43,612 nucleotides of DNA from Chara braunii (lineage: Eukaryota; Streptophyta; Charophyceae; Charales; Characeae): positions 815,670-859,281 of the forward strand of contig BFEA01000206.1 of NCBI GenBank assembly GCA_003427395.1, read 5' to 3'. Positions 11,200 to 21,963 of this stretch are shown here, one piece after another. Numbering within the stretch: position 1 is the first letter of the stretch; each line of letters begins with the position of its first letter. The notes beneath the pieces were generated by a model. That model searched no databases. It was not told where the DNA came from and was given only the letters and a program-made list of their open reading frames with translations. Both the position numbers and the translations under genes were made by a program.

Positions 11200-12273
11200 G
11201 GAGGCATGAGTCAACAACCTGGGTTTCAGCAATCGCTTTTATTTGTGCGGCTACTATCAGCGATGGTTGTCATGGGTGACTGACCCCCGGGCTGTATTCG
11301 TTGGTGCTGGGGCAGAACCCCATTTAGATGCTGCAGGCCAGTCTCCGTTTGAGCTCCGGAATCGTGGACAGTTGACAGTACGGTTTGGTGAGTGTATGTG
11401 TCCGACACAAGGATTCCAAGAGGCGATTATGTCTGTACGCCCAGTGGCTGCTGTGATGTCGTGCTTATGCAGCCAGTGGTCGGTGTGCATTGCTGTTTCC
11501 CAGCCCCTCCTATAGGATCAGCTTTTCGAATCGTTCAATTTTTTTTACTGTCGAACGAGATCTCTTCTAGACTTGACTGACTCTGCTAAAGCTGCCCCGG
11601 CGGCCGCAGCAGTTGTTTCTCCCCACTTCCTTTTTTATCCTCATCGTGGCTGGTCAAAGGTCGCTTCAGTTGGGGTGGGGGAAAGTTGATCCTGGTGAGG
11701 GAGCCTCTGCAGATCCTTTGCACCGATATCCCCAGTTCTCATTTTCATCTGCCGCTCTATTCTGACAGGGGACGGTTGCTTGTTTCCGAGAAAGACCGGC
11801 ACAGGCTTTCTTTGTGCAGGCTGGAAGGGAAAATTCATTGCATCTGTGCGTATGCTCTCCTCCAGTTGTCTGGTACCTTCTGTCAGTTGGAGACTGACTT
11901 GCTTAGCTTGTTCCATGTCCGTATGAAGTGCCGACTTTTGATCTGCCTTCGGATGGAAAAGGGCTGCCCTGGGTGGTTCATTATCTGGCTTGACAAGCCG
12001 GGAGGAAGGTTACTCTTTCTTGTCCTTCTCATCGGCCAGGTGGTTCGATGTAGGGGGCGGGTGATCTACGGCATCCCCTTTGGGTCTAGGGCGATACACC
12101 TGTTGGGGGATCACCTTGCGTGGACCACCTTGGCCCGTGTGGGGCGTCAGGGTAGGAGAAGCAAATGGCGTTTCTACCTTACTATCCTCTGTTTGCCTAC
12201 TCTTGCCCCCCTTATCTCGATTGGCCTCTTCGTTGACAGTTGTTAGGTTGGTCTCTTTTCTTCGTCTTGTTAG
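11200..12273 (-). pseudogene. LINE A ORF1, degraded continuation
   Basis: Short open pieces (such as 11641-11916, with E-Q-A-K-Q-V-S-L-Q-L-T-E-G-T-R-Q-L-E-E, a helix-like run) lie between ORF1 and the Gln-rich segment in differing frames. They look like the low-complexity middle of a long ORF1 broken by indels. No domain is identified. Confidence 0.4.
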
Positions 12274-13215
12274 TTATAGGTTGGCACCCTTTTTGGCTTT
12301 CTGTTTCTCAACACTCTGTATTATGTGTTTGGCTCCGGATGAGAATGCTGATGGTTGGTCATTCTCCTTCCACAACCATTCCCCGGGGGTCCCATCGACA
12401 TACGCTCTGAAGAGCCATCCTTCGAGTTCCTTTTCTTCAGGGAAACATTTCTCCTCATTAGTCGGGTGGGGGAACACTAGCCCCTTTACCTTCTTTCTTT
12501 GGCTCGTCGGGCATCCGTCGTCTGTGCACAAATGGCCCCTTGCCTTGCATGCATAGCACCATGGGTCTTGCATGTGGCTGATGGGGACCGACAATTCTTT
12601 CCCTCCTTGGGAGTATCTCCATTCCTCATTGAGGGGGAAAGGATAGGTGGGATCCCAGTCCACAGCCACCAATAGCGAGTCATCCCGTTTGCCCAGTAAC
12701 GGGGGCAAATCTTTGATAAACCCTTTAACGTGGGCGATATTTTCAAGATCGGTGAGGAGTGCTCCCTGCACACACAACGGGACGAATCTAGCCTCAACCC
12801 AAAAGTTGGATTTCATTAGGTATTCTCTTCTTTCATCACTTGATAGGGGATCAGTCGGGGACCATGCTGTCACTTGCACCGTCCTGCCCCGAAACTGCAG
12901 TGTTCGATTCTTTAGTAAGAGGTGCTTGTCTGTGGAGTACAGGGCCACCACAGTTATGCATTCTGGATTGTCAACTTCAATGAGGAAGTGATCATGGACT
13001 AACTGGCGTTCGGTTTTTAACAGACCAAGCCTGTCAAAAATCCATTTGACTTTCTCGTTAATCGGAAGGGACAACTGTGCTGGCGGGAAGCGAAAATGCA
13101 CTGCTTTTTGCGAATAGATCGTGTCCCTTATAGGCCAGGCATGGGCAGGGAAGATGGAGTGTGGGTAGATATAACCTTCCCTGACCTGAAATTTTCTCTC
13201 TGGCTCCACATACAA
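12274..13215 (-). pseudogene. LINE A ORF1: DUF4283-like domain with zinc knuckle
   Basis: A 313-codon open frame. Residues about 40-190 resemble the DUF4283 RNA-binding fold typical of plant LINE ORF1 proteins: F-R-F-P-P-A early, H-D-H-F-L-I-E-V (beta strand), F-W-V-E-A-R-F-V-P-L-C and V-A-V-D-W-D. At about 225-240 a knuckle-like C-Y-A-C-K-A-R-G-H-L-C (Cx2Cx4HxC, further Cys later) follows, the position expected for an ORF1 zinc knuckle. The first ATG (13215) is used as the start, but in-frame sequence upstream also looks protein-like, so the true start may lie further 5'. The protein would bind element RNA and form the ribonucleoprotein. The frame ends at a stop and similarity continues in other frames. 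Confidence 0.7.
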
Positions 13216-13944
13216 TTGTTGATGAGGTGGCTTTTAAGTGGGGCCATGGAGTCCAGGGTGGAGGATCTGTGCGTATCAGTCTGCGCCGGAGCCGAGAGCG
13301 CCTTAAGCAGTTGGGGGGGGGGGCTTTCTCGAGCTTCCTGATGGGGACGGATCGGCTGGGGGCGGCCATGAGTTTGCCATACTATTTTTCCCCGAGCCCT
13401 TCAAACCCACTCCATTGTCCCCATCGCTTGTCCCCACTACTTTGTCCGCCCCAGCCACTTGGGGGGGGGTTCCAATTTTCGTGATGAGGGCTGAACAGCT
13501 GGGGGCGACCCTGAGTTTACAACTATGTCTTTCCACGTGCTCTTCACACCCTCTCCTTTTGACCCATTGTTTGACCCTCCATTTCTTTCCGCCCCGCCCA
13601 CCTGTTGTTTCTCTTGGGGTTGCATGTTCATATCGGGTTGCCCCCTACTAATTTATTGATGGCGTTGTGGACAGAGGCGGAGCACTTACAACCTGCGCCT
13701 TATTTATCCTCACCAAGGTTTATAGTAGATGGGTGGGTGGGAAGTCCTCTTTTGATGTGTTTGGTACACTTGATTGCCTGGAGATTGTTACAGTTACTGA
13801 TTTCGTCGAGGATTATAGCCTGGAAGGATGACACAACTTTCAATCACTCAGAGGCAGACATAATCCAGACTAACGTACTTGCAAAGGTAGGTCGGGTAGG
13901 GTGACAAAATAAGGAGGGAGAGATATATCTTTGCAGCTTGACTC

Positions 13945-14246
13945 ACAATTTTTTGTGCTTCTATCTCCTGCATTGTCATCCTACCCGTGACCCTGGTCTC
14001 CAAGCGAAGTGGACCAACGTTTTAGGGCAAATCCTGATGTGTATGGATGTGTGGTGTGGGCTAAGATGCTTTACAATTGAAAATGAAAAGCGTTACTCGC
14101 ACACAATTTCCTACGTTGTCATCCTACCCGTGGTCCTAGTCTCCAAGTGAAGTGGACCGACTTTTTAGGGCTGATCTCGATGTGTAGGGATATGTGGCGC
14201 GGGCTAGGATGTTTTATAATTGAAAATGAAAAGTGTTACTCGCACA
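13945..14246. repeat. Two 143-bp tandem units in the LINE A 5' UTR
   Basis: TTGTCATCCTACCCGTG starts at 13973 and again at 14116, followed in both by CTCCAAG(C/T)GAAGTGGACC, GATGTGTA.GGAT.TGTGG and ACAATTGAAAATGAAAAG.GTTACTCGC. The spacing is 143 bp with moderate divergence. Confidence 0.8.
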
Positions 14247-14322
14247 TATGGATACTCCCCCATTCACATTGCAAAGACGTCATTGGCAACCCGTTTGAGT
14301 TCCCCCTTCCTTTGTGAGTCTG

Positions 14323-14508
14323 TTTACTCAACCACCATCCCCTTGCTCTGACCGGCAGGGAATGCCGGAATGAGGTGGAATGCTTGCGTATGTCGTGGGA
14401 GGGGCAGGGCGTTTACCCAACCACCATCCCTTTGCTCTGACCTGTAGGGCATTGCCAGACTGAGATGGAATGCTTGGGTATGCTTTGGGAGGGGCAGGGT
14501 GTTTACCC
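14323..14508. repeat. Two 89-bp tandem units plus a partial third in the LINE A 5' UTR
   Basis: TTTAC(T/C)CAACCACCATCC begins at 14323 and 14412; both continue with TTGCTCTGACC..(C/T)AGGG, TGGAATGCTTG.GTATG and GGGAGGGGCAGGG. A third GTTTACCC starts at 14501. Period 89 bp. Confidence 0.8.
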
Positions 14509-15310
14509 GGGGGATAGCAATTTCAAATTGGTGTTTGCAACATGGGAAACGGTAGTATAGGGAGATGGGAAGTGACCAGGAAAGGGACTTTCACCAGCAG
14601 AGGGTTCGGAGCTCCTGTTGTGCCGACGTGTAGAGCACGTGTCTCCTCTTCAGTGGTTTAGCATCTTACTGCGTCCGTCCTTCCGTAGTCGGTCCTCTTC
14701 CACACACCTCCACGCGCAGTCTTCCCTGGGTCTCCTGCCCGCTTTGCTCCTCTTATTCACACCCCTACCCGCCGGAGTGGACCGCGTTACTGAGGTTTGT
14801 AGGTTCTCCTTCCATGCCCCCTTCCTTGCTCACCTGTCGTGTTTCCGCACTTGATCCCAGGTTACCACTACCCATCGCTCATCAAACGGTCAGCCTCTCG
14901 GCCATATTTCTTACTCCTTCCGCCATCGTCCTTTAATCATACCTCCGTACTCCTCTTCAAGCTCAGAGGTCGGCGCCCTTTATTCTCCCTGGAGCGTGCG
15001 ATGTCTCTGCTAGTTCTGTTTCTCTATCACCATGTCTCTACTAACTTGCCGATGCTTTGTCTCTCGTATCTTGCCGATGTCTTCTCTCTTATCAGGTAGC
15101 CTTGTTCACTCGTCTGATCCGCCGGCGTCAGTATATCGAACAACCCACACGTGGGCACTCCCACTCTGGTCCTTGCGTAGCCAGGGGGCATCGATAATCA
15201 AGTTATATGGCGATGGGCGCCTGGCGTGGCAACCATCTCTGATAACTTTGCGCGGCTCGTGGCAGGCAGGCCCTGTCGTCCGCGGGATGCGCTGTGCTCG
15301 CGGTTTACCC

Positions 15311-15326
15311 ACGTGGTGGTTCTTCC
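15311..15326. repeat. Target-site duplication of LINE A, right copy
   Basis: Identical to 2540-2555 over 16 bases; the next base (T) is ambiguous with the poly(T) of the left side. Confidence 0.85.
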
Positions 15327-15674
15327 TCCCCTGCGGCTCAGGACCAACACTCCCCCTCAACAGTGGTGAGTGCCACTACCACTCATACCACCCCATTTGT
15401 TGCGGCAGTCCTCTCGGCCTCTGCCGCCCCTGCCGTCTCTGCAGTTGTCGTAGGTACTGCATTCCAGAAACCATCATCTGGCCCGACAGTTTCATCGACG
15501 TATTCCGGTGATTCTTCCCAGCTTCCCACATCGGTTGCGGTACTACGGTTCCGCCCACTCCTTCCCGCCTTCGTCCACTCCCTCCCACAACAAGGCTCCC
15601 CCCAGTCTGGGATTCCCCCTCCCGTTGGGATAACCCCTCCACCTCCTCCACCCCCGACCCCGCGCACCCAGTGA
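15311..15674 (+). pseudogene. Gypsy gag, central low-complexity part
   Basis: This is the continuation of the gag frame on the far side of LINE A, in phase with 2280-2555. It encodes an Ala/Ser/Thr/Val-rich stretch followed by a proline run (PPVGITPPPPPPPTP) and stops at TGA 15672-15674. The same frame then continues with V-A-L-Q-A-S-I-A-Q-A-Q-A-E-I-L-A-Q, a helix typical of the coil that precedes the capsid domain in these Gags, before a frameshift near 15760. The target-site duplication (15311-15326) forms its first bases. Confidence 0.65.
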
Positions 15675-15864
15675 GTGGTTGCTTTGCAGGCCTCCATTGC
15701 ACAGGCTCAGGCGGAGATCCTTGCCCAGACAGCCTCACTCTTCACAGGGTGTTCACCCTTCTTCTTCTTCTACCACCCCGCCGGCCCCCATGATGTCGGC
15801 TCGTTTCCCTCTACCTGCTCCTTAGTCTCTCCTCTCCTACCTAGCTGTTGCGGGACAGCTGCCC

Positions 15865-17121
15865 GTGGCCATTACCTCCACATCGGCTGGTCCATCTGCC
15901 AGTGGCCACAGTCCACAACCTTCCCCGACCTTCTTCCCTGCAGTGGCCCCGACTTTCGCCGCCGCACTGCAGGCGCTGCGATCTCTCTCCGCCCGCCATC
16001 AGCATAACAAGCATCCTCTTGTGCGCACCTCGGACATTCCCGAGTATGATGGCACATCTCGTGTCTCTCGCTGGTTGCAGATAGTAACACACACACTCTT
16101 GCTGACGACCACCCATCAGGAGTTGTGGTGCGATGTGCTCGCAACCAAATTGCGAGGCAGCCCTTCCACTGAGTGGGAGGACTATTATACCTAGCGCCTC
16201 CACGTGGGTGAGGTCCCCACTCTTGCAGACTTTGCGGCCTTCCTCCAGAACCGCTTTGGTGCTCGCCACGATGCCACTAACGCCTTAGACCGCGTTACCC
16301 AGACCCAATGGTCTGGCTCCTTTGCACCGACTAACTTCGAGCGTCACATCCGGGTGTTTTAGGACGCCCGTTTTGTTTGAGATGAGACGTTCCTCTCGGA
16401 GGTCACCCTCACCGACCGGTTCCTTGTCAGTCTTCTGACTGACTACCGCAAGGAGCTATGGAGGCGGAAATTTTCTTTTGTGGAGCAGGCATACGAGGCT
16501 GCACGTCAGTACCAAAGGATGTGCAGTCGTTTCTCCGTTGCCCCGCCTTCTCCGCGATCCACCACCGCCGCCACCCAGTCACGCGGCACTACTCGCGGTC
16601 AATCCTTTTTCGCAGACCGTTTTCGCCGACCAGCTCGGCCAGGAGCGTCATTCCCTCGGCGCTATAGTTCTCTCGAGTATGGCGAGGACACCTCAGCCGA
16701 GCTTGACCCTACCTTTGGGGACGCCCCTGAGGACATCGAGCTTCGGGATGTCATCCAGTACCAATTGGATGACGACACTATCTCGGTGGCCGAGCGTTTG
16801 CAGATGGCCATGTCCGCCATGGCTCGTGCACGCAGTTGGGTTGCACAGGCTGGCGCCCACACGTGCGTGGTCCCTCAGATAGACCTCCTGCAGGGTTTCG
16901 TCCTCCTCGTGAAGCTTTATCCCTTGAGAAGCGCACCGCCCTCGAGGCTCGTCGTGGTTACCTTCACTACCGCCAAGATGGACACACCTCCTCACGGTGG
17001 CCATACCATGCTGCCCTCGATCGGCACTATGCTGACATTTCTCGTCAGCGCCAATCTCAGTTTCCCCCCGGCCCTGCCCGGCCAGCCCAATCCAGCTACC
17101 CACAGTGTAGTGTACCATTGA
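15865..17121 (+). pseudogene. Gypsy gag: capsid (retrotransposon gag) domain
   Basis: One frame covers the capsid-like domain from 15865 to 17121 with three internal stops (TAG 16192, then stops near 16360 and 16378). Landmarks: I-P-E-Y-D-G-T-S-R-V-S-R-W-L-Q, then L-R-G-S-P-S-T-E-W, F-L-Q-N-R-F-G-A-R, and F-V-E-Q-A-Y-E-A-A-R-Q-Y, the order of the Retrotrans_gag domain. In an overlapping frame near 16940-17010 the sequence R-Q-D-G-H-T-S-S-R-W is the remnant of a zinc knuckle whose cysteines are lost. The protein would assemble virus-like particles and bind element RNA. Two of the stops could be C-to-T changes, suggesting deamination-type decay. Confidence 0.8.
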
Positions 17122-18316
17122 GGCCTCGCACGTAGCCGGTTTCCCGACCACCGAGTCGCGGTTTGCCCCTTTGGCTACCACACCAAAGGATCCTCAGGAC
17201 ACGACAGACGCAGTTCCCTGTGCCGACCGTCTGTCGAGGTACCATCTACCCCACAACAGACCACCACATCTAGTCCTGTCCCTCTGAGACTTTCGACGCG
17301 TCGCGCCATTCGCACAGGTTGTTGTAGTGCTCAATTGGCGACTCGTGAGGATGTGGTGTCCTCTCTCCTGGATTTGAGCATTCTTTAGGCTCGTCAGGGG
17401 TAACTCACGAGACACGTGAACTTCTTGCATCGTCTTCTCGCTCTCCTCTCTCACCCTGATTGCACCCTCCCCATTATTCTCATCCGCCTTGGGACATCTA
17501 TGAGGGTGTACCGCGCTTTATGGGACTTCGACTCGCATGGAGATTTAATTCACCCTCGCGTGGTTGAGGAAGTTTGTCTGGCTACCTCCGGGTCTCGCTC
17601 TCCTATCTCCGTTACCCTTGGAGATAACAAGACACAGCGCTTCTTCGATCAGACGGTCCCTGATCTCCACTTCATCGTCTTCTTGCTCTCCTCTCTCACC
17701 CTGATTGCACCCTCCCCATTATTCTCATCCGCCTTGGGACATCTATGAGGGTGTACCGCGCTTTATGGGACTTTGACTCGCAAGGAGATTTAATTCACCC
17801 TCATGTGGTTAAGGAAGTTTGTCTGGCTACCTCAGGGTCTCGCTCTCCTATCTTCATTACCCTTGGAGATAACAAGACACAGCGCTTCTTCGATCAGACG
17901 GTCCCTGATCTCCAGTTCTCCCTTACCCTCCAGCCACCGGATAGTACCCAGGCGCCTTGACGCCATCATTCCTCCGCATACTTCGACGTGTTGGAGACTG
18001 GGTATGACTTTATCCTTGGCACTCCCTAGTCTCGCTAGTTCCGTGGCACAAAGGCCGAATGGGCGACCGAGACACTCGTTCTCAAAACGAAGTGTGGTCA
18101 GACCTATCGAGTCCCCTTCATTGGAACCACCGACGACACCCCTCCCAACCTACCTCCCCAGGACCCTCGTTCCTCTAGGTCCCACCCAGACATCGCCTTC
18201 ACTTCTCCACGTCAGTTCGCTCACTTCATACGACAAGAGGACGTCGCGTTCTACTCAGTGAACGTCATGGATCTTCTTCGCATGATCCACTTTGTCTCGA
18301 GGTTGAGCTCATCTCA
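17122..18316 (+). pseudogene. Gypsy pol: degenerate, duplicated aspartic protease region
   Basis: The protease active site should read D-S-G-A/S; here two copies read F-D-S-H-G-D-L-I-H-P (about 17530) and F-D-S-Q-G-D-L-I-H-P (about 17775), followed by V-C-L-A-T-S-G-S-R-S-P and L-G-D-N-K-T-Q-R-F-F. The two copies come from a 245-bp tandem duplication, which also shifts the frame. The Asp is kept but the Gly after Ser is displaced, so activity is doubtful. Downstream (17960-18316) frames are broken with short pieces only. The family enzyme cleaves the Gag-Pol polyprotein. Confidence 0.65.
17428..17917. repeat. 245-bp tandem duplication within gypsy protease
   Basis: CATCGTCTTC starts at 17428 and 17673, and all downstream landmarks are shifted by 245. 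The copies differ at roughly ten positions (for example TCGCATGGAG versus TCGCAAGGAG, GTGGTTGAGG versus GTGGTTAAGG). The length is not a multiple of three. Confidence 0.85.
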
Positions 18317-20275
18317 TTGGAGCCCAATCCCCCTGACCTTTCTTCCATCCTCATGGCTCCCATCTCTACACCCACCCCTCAGCTTGCGGACACCCCCTCG
18401 ACATCCCAGGTCCCTACGCCGTTCACTGGCGAGTCCACCCATATGTCTCGTGTCGACGCAGACGTCGAGGAACTCACGCGGTTCACGACCGACTTAGAGT
18501 CTTCCGTTCGTGATCTGATTCGAGAGTACTGTAGCGTTTTCCCCCCGTATTTCTCATACAGCGGGATCCTTCCGATACGCGGTGTTGAGCACTCTATCCA
18601 GCTCATACTTGACTATCGTGTCCACCATCAGGCACCCTACCGACTCTCGATTCCAGAGGCGACGGAACTCAAGCGTCAGCTTGAGGAGCTTTTTTGACTG
18701 GGTTTCATTAAACCCAGTAACTCTCCTTGGGGTGCACCCGTCCTCTTTGCTCGCAAAGCGGACGAAACTCTTCGCCTCTTCATTGCCTACTGCGGTCTTA
18801 ACTGTTACACGGTTAAAAACAACTATCCCATGCGCCGCGCGGATGAGTTGTTTGATTGTCTAGCAGGCAATCGCTTCTTTACGAAGATCGATCTTCGTAG
18901 CGGTTACCACCAGATTCGTGTTGCCGCAAAGGATCAACCGAAGACCGTCTTTCGGTCGCGCTTCGGTCACTACGAGTTCACGATGATGTCATTCGGCCTC
19001 ACCAACGTACCCGCCACCTTCCAGGCGGCGATGAACGATATCTTCAGGGACATCCTTGAAGAATACGTTCTCGTATACCTAGATGACATCTTGGTCTACA
19101 ATCGTATGCTAGAAGACCATTTCAGATACCTCCACGATATCCTACAACGCTTACGCAAGCATGACTTCTATGTCAAGCTTAGTAAGTGTCGCTTTGCCCA
19201 ACGCAAAGTGAACTTCTTAGGACACCATGTGTCTGACCAGGGTCTCCACATGGACAACGTGAAGATCACTGCTATTGCGGAGTGGCCTGTCCCTACATCC
19301 GTCAAGCAGTTTCGCAGTTTTCTAGGCCTCACTAGTTATTATAGTAATTTCATCCAGGGATACGCTAGGTATTCCTACGTCCTTNCCTCCACCCTCCTCC
19401 AGAAGAACCCGCCATGGTTTTTGACACCCCTCTGCGAGGATGGCTTTCACGCCCTCAAGAAGACGCTGACTTGTGCACCGGTTCTTTGTCTCCTTGATTT
19501 TGATTATCCCTTAATCGTCACCACTGATGCGTCAGATTTTGCAATAGAAGTTGTACTTTCTCAAATGTTTCTCTCTCCTCCTAATTTACCGTATCCTCAT
19601 GTCCCTCCTCCTCCCCCCCTCCCTCCTGCTCACACTGCTTCTCGACTGACGCCTACCCTTGCACCACTACCCTCCACTAACAGTCCTCCTGTTTCTTACT
19701 CTCCAACCATCACGAAGGATGGGACTGTCGAGACTCATGCTGGGGATTGCCCGATCGCCCTATACTCCCGTCAACTACTGTCGACTGAGATAAACTACAC
19801 TGTCGATGAACGTGAGGTTCTCGCACTAGTTTATGCTACCCAACACTGGCGTAATTACCTGCACGAGGCGCCCTTCACGGTGCGCACAGACAACTCTGTT
19901 GTCCAGGCTTTCCTCATGAAGCCCAAGCTTTCCCTTCGACAGGCACGCTGGTGGCGTGATTTATCCGAGTTCAGTTTCACCACTCAGCCTATCAAGGGTG
20001 AAACAAACCGTGTCGCCAATGTCTTGTCTCGCCGTCCTGACCACAATCAGGAACCCATCCATCTTGCTGCCATTTCGGTTACCACTGTCGATCAATCAGT
20101 GATCGACATATATCGCACTCAGTACCGCCACTATACGGATTATCTCGTCATCCACTCGACACTGTGGAGTGGCAAGACCATTCCTTCATACTCCCTCAGT
20201 AAGAACGGTTTCGTGCACCAGCATGGCAGATCTGATCAGCGAGAACCACGTATCTGCGTTCCCTCCACCAGATAG
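18317..20275 (+). pseudogene. Gypsy pol: reverse transcriptase and RNase H
   Basis: A single frame runs through with one TGA at 18695-18697. The RT starts with G-V-E-H-S-I-Q-L, G-F-I-K-P-S-N-S-P-W-G-A-P-V, then K-I-D-L-R-S-G-Y-H-Q-I (motif A), F-G-L-T-N-V-P-A-T-F-Q (motif B) and V-Y-L-D-D-I-L (motif C), so the catalytic triad is intact. RNase H follows with T-T-D-A-S-D, then an unusual Pro-rich insert of about 60 residues, P-I-A-L-Y-S-R-Q-L, E-R-E-V-L-A-L-V-Y and V-R-T-D-N. The final box reads R-V-A-N-V-L-S-R, where gypsy elements usually have A-D-A-L-S-R, so that Asp is lost. One ambiguous base (N at 19385) gives one unknown residue. Family role: copying element RNA into DNA in the particle. 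Confidence 0.92.
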
Positions 20276-20570
20276 TTCCGCGTCCAGGCCGTAGCATAGT
20301 TCCATGACCAGGCAGTTGTCGGTCATATGGGTTTCCACAAGACGTTGACTCGTGTTTGCCGCCTATACGTGTGGCCGAAGTCCAAGGACTTCGTCAAAGC
20401 CTATGTTCATGAATGTCCTACCTTTGAGGAGGTGAACAGTACGAACCAGCTTCCGTATGGGTTACTTCAGCCCCTACCCATACCTGAGGGTCGTTGGCAG
20501 TCCATCTCGATGGATTTTGTTGGTCCCCTCCGCCCTCCCATTGAGCGTGGTGTCGCACTTTTTCTAGTCA
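20276..20570 (+). pseudogene. Gypsy integrase, truncated
   Basis: Continues the pol frame after a TAG at 20273-20275. V-V-G-H-M-G-F-H-K-T gives the His pair of the HHCC zinc domain, and H-E-C-P-T-F gives one Cys while the second has become Phe. S-M-D-F-V-G-P-L carries the first Asp of the DDE core. Similarity then stops abruptly near 20570; the remaining DDE residues and any 3' LTR are missing. The boundary is a deletion or later insertion. Confidence 0.8.
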
Positions 20571-21231
20571 TGCCACTTCAGGCGACCAGAAAACCAACAG
20601 GCTTTCACGCAGGATTTTGGATGTTGTTCGCAATAAATAAAATAAATTAATTGAAACAAATCCCTTCCTGTTATGTGCGTCCAACTTCGAGCGAGACCCT
20701 TCAATTGTGGGCTTCGCCGGTCCCCGGTCTTAGGAATTTTTTATTTTGATTCGGAACAACAAAGATTATACAAATAATAATCATGAAATTTTGGTGTATC
20801 ATGCATGTATCAATTCTGCCAATTCCTAATTTTTTAGAATTGTGACAGGATCCCCAGGGAATACAATCATCAAGCAAAGTCAAATAGGGGAACAACAAAG
20901 ACTGACGGACCCGAGCAATTACAAGGAATAAATGAGGGAAGAATGAACACTCATAATAATTTCATAAAGTACACATGAAGAGAGCATGGTCACCACTAGG
21001 CAAGAGTCCTCACTCATCCCTCAGGGTCGTACACTTATTCTCTCATTTTGTTGCGCGTTTCCTGTGCCTTAAACTACGTCCCTATACTCTCTGAGGTTGA
21101 GGTCTCTGAATATAGAGCCACCTAAAACCTGTAAGCTCCGAGCACTTTCATCCAAGTCCCATGATGCGGAAGTCAACCATAGCACAAAACTCCTCCCATA
21201 GAGTAGGAAGATACGGTTGAGAGAAGATCCC
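20571..21231. other. Non-coding stretch after the gypsy truncation
   Basis: AT-rich sequence with ATAAATAAAATAAATTAA at 20630-20650. I see no gene, repeat or element end that would explain the break. Confidence 0.4.
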
Positions 21232-21694
21232 TCATCTTAGGTGTTGAAACTCTGAAGGCTCGGTCATGGCCTCATAGTCAATCTGTGCTGAAGAAATGTA
21301 CTTGTTGGTTAGATCAACCAAGTCGCCCCAGCAAGAGTCGTCTGTGAGAGTGAAGGGAACTGGAGGTTTGGGGTAGTCGATGTAGAGCTTGGGCCCGAAG
21401 CTGCGGATCAACTTTGTCCCACTCTCATCAAGCTCCCTCTCTCTCTCCTCTAGGTACCTGACTGTCGAGACCCAGATTGAGTCGAAGTGCTCATGCGTTT
21501 TTTTACCCTTCTTCAAGTAGACCCTCAAGTCATGAATGACACCTCCTGCAAACTCGGTGTGAACCACAAAAGTTGATAAGTCTCTCTGCCTGAAACTGAA
21601 TGCACTGACATATCGGTGTTGGAAGGCATCCTTGAGTGCAATCTTGTTGAGACTGGTCAACACTGACTTATTAACTGGAGAAGACTGAACTAAA
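21232..21694 (-). CDS. Candidate terminal exon of an unknown minus-strand gene
   Basis: An open frame of about 154 codons ends at 21232. It has a non-biased amino-acid composition with F-V-V-H-T-E-F-A-G-G-V-I-H-D-L-R-V-Y-L and a charged helix-like run (Y-L-E-E-R-E-R-E-L-D-E), then P-K-L-Y-I-D-Y-P-K-P. The ATG at 21699 could start it alone, but a GT...AG intron (21963-21695, 269 nt) would join it in phase to the open frame at 21964-22324: donor AG|GTGAGC and acceptor CATATGAG|T. I recognise no family. It could be a host exon or the tail gene of an unrecognised element. Codon use looks protein-like, so a chance frame is less likely than for the other short ORFs nearby. Confidence 0.4.
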
Positions 21695-21963
21695 CTCATA
21701 TGCAGAGATGAATGTTGAAACTGATCTCTGCGTTTTTTTTTATGAACGCACTGTCTGACTGAAACCGGCCTCTGAATTGAATGACAATGACTGATAAGGA
21801 ATTGATTTTAACTGAGAGTTCCGAGTAACTCTGATAACTGAATTTTGTTGAGATAACGGGTCACTGAATTATGATCACTTGATAGCAGTGTGCAGAAGGA
21901 ACCGCTGGTTGGTATTTGGCGTTTGGGATGCTGATGCGGATTTTCGGACACTTTTGTGCTCAC

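Larger units (their letters stand above)
2556..15310 (-). mobile_element. LINE A: about 12.75-kb non-LTR retrotransposon
   Basis: The element lies on the minus strand. Its 3' end is a 27-nt poly(T) on the plus strand (2556-2582) and its 5' end abuts 15311, defined by a 16-bp target-site duplication. In transcription order it has a 2.1-kb 5' UTR with tandem units, ORF1 (DUF4283-like fold and zinc knuckle), a long Gln-rich segment, APE endonuclease, reverse transcriptase, a zinc-binding-like tail and a 3' UTR. A copy that reaches its full 5' UTR is unusual for LINEs, which are mostly 5'-truncated. The ORFs carry scattered stops and frameshifts, so it is inactive but not ancient. Length is well above the 5-7 kb usual for plant L1-like elements. 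Confidence 0.85.
13216..15310 (-). other. LINE A 5' UTR
   Basis: This 2.1-kb stretch upstream of ORF1 has no supported coding region apart from a possible ORF1 N-terminal extension near 13216-13370. It contains two sets of tandem units (listed separately) and a GC-rich end (15240-15310) that abuts the target-site duplication. LINE promoters are internal to the 5' UTR, so tandem units here may be promoter monomers. Confidence 0.6.
1..20570 (+). mobile_element. Decayed Ty3/gypsy LTR retrotransposon, split by LINE A
   Basis: Two separated pieces, 1-2555 and 15311 to about 20570, belong to one element. The gag frame that opens at 2280 is in the same phase as the frame entering at 15312 on the far side of the LINE, and both read Arg-Gly-Gly-Ser-Ser at the junction. 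Downstream come gag, a degenerate protease, reverse transcriptase, RNase H and the start of integrase, the Ty3/gypsy order (RT before integrase). No 3' LTR is recognised: integrase similarity stops near 20570 and AT-rich unrelated sequence follows. The 5' LTR is either outside the window or ends before about 180. Many stops make this copy non-autonomous. Confidence 0.85.
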
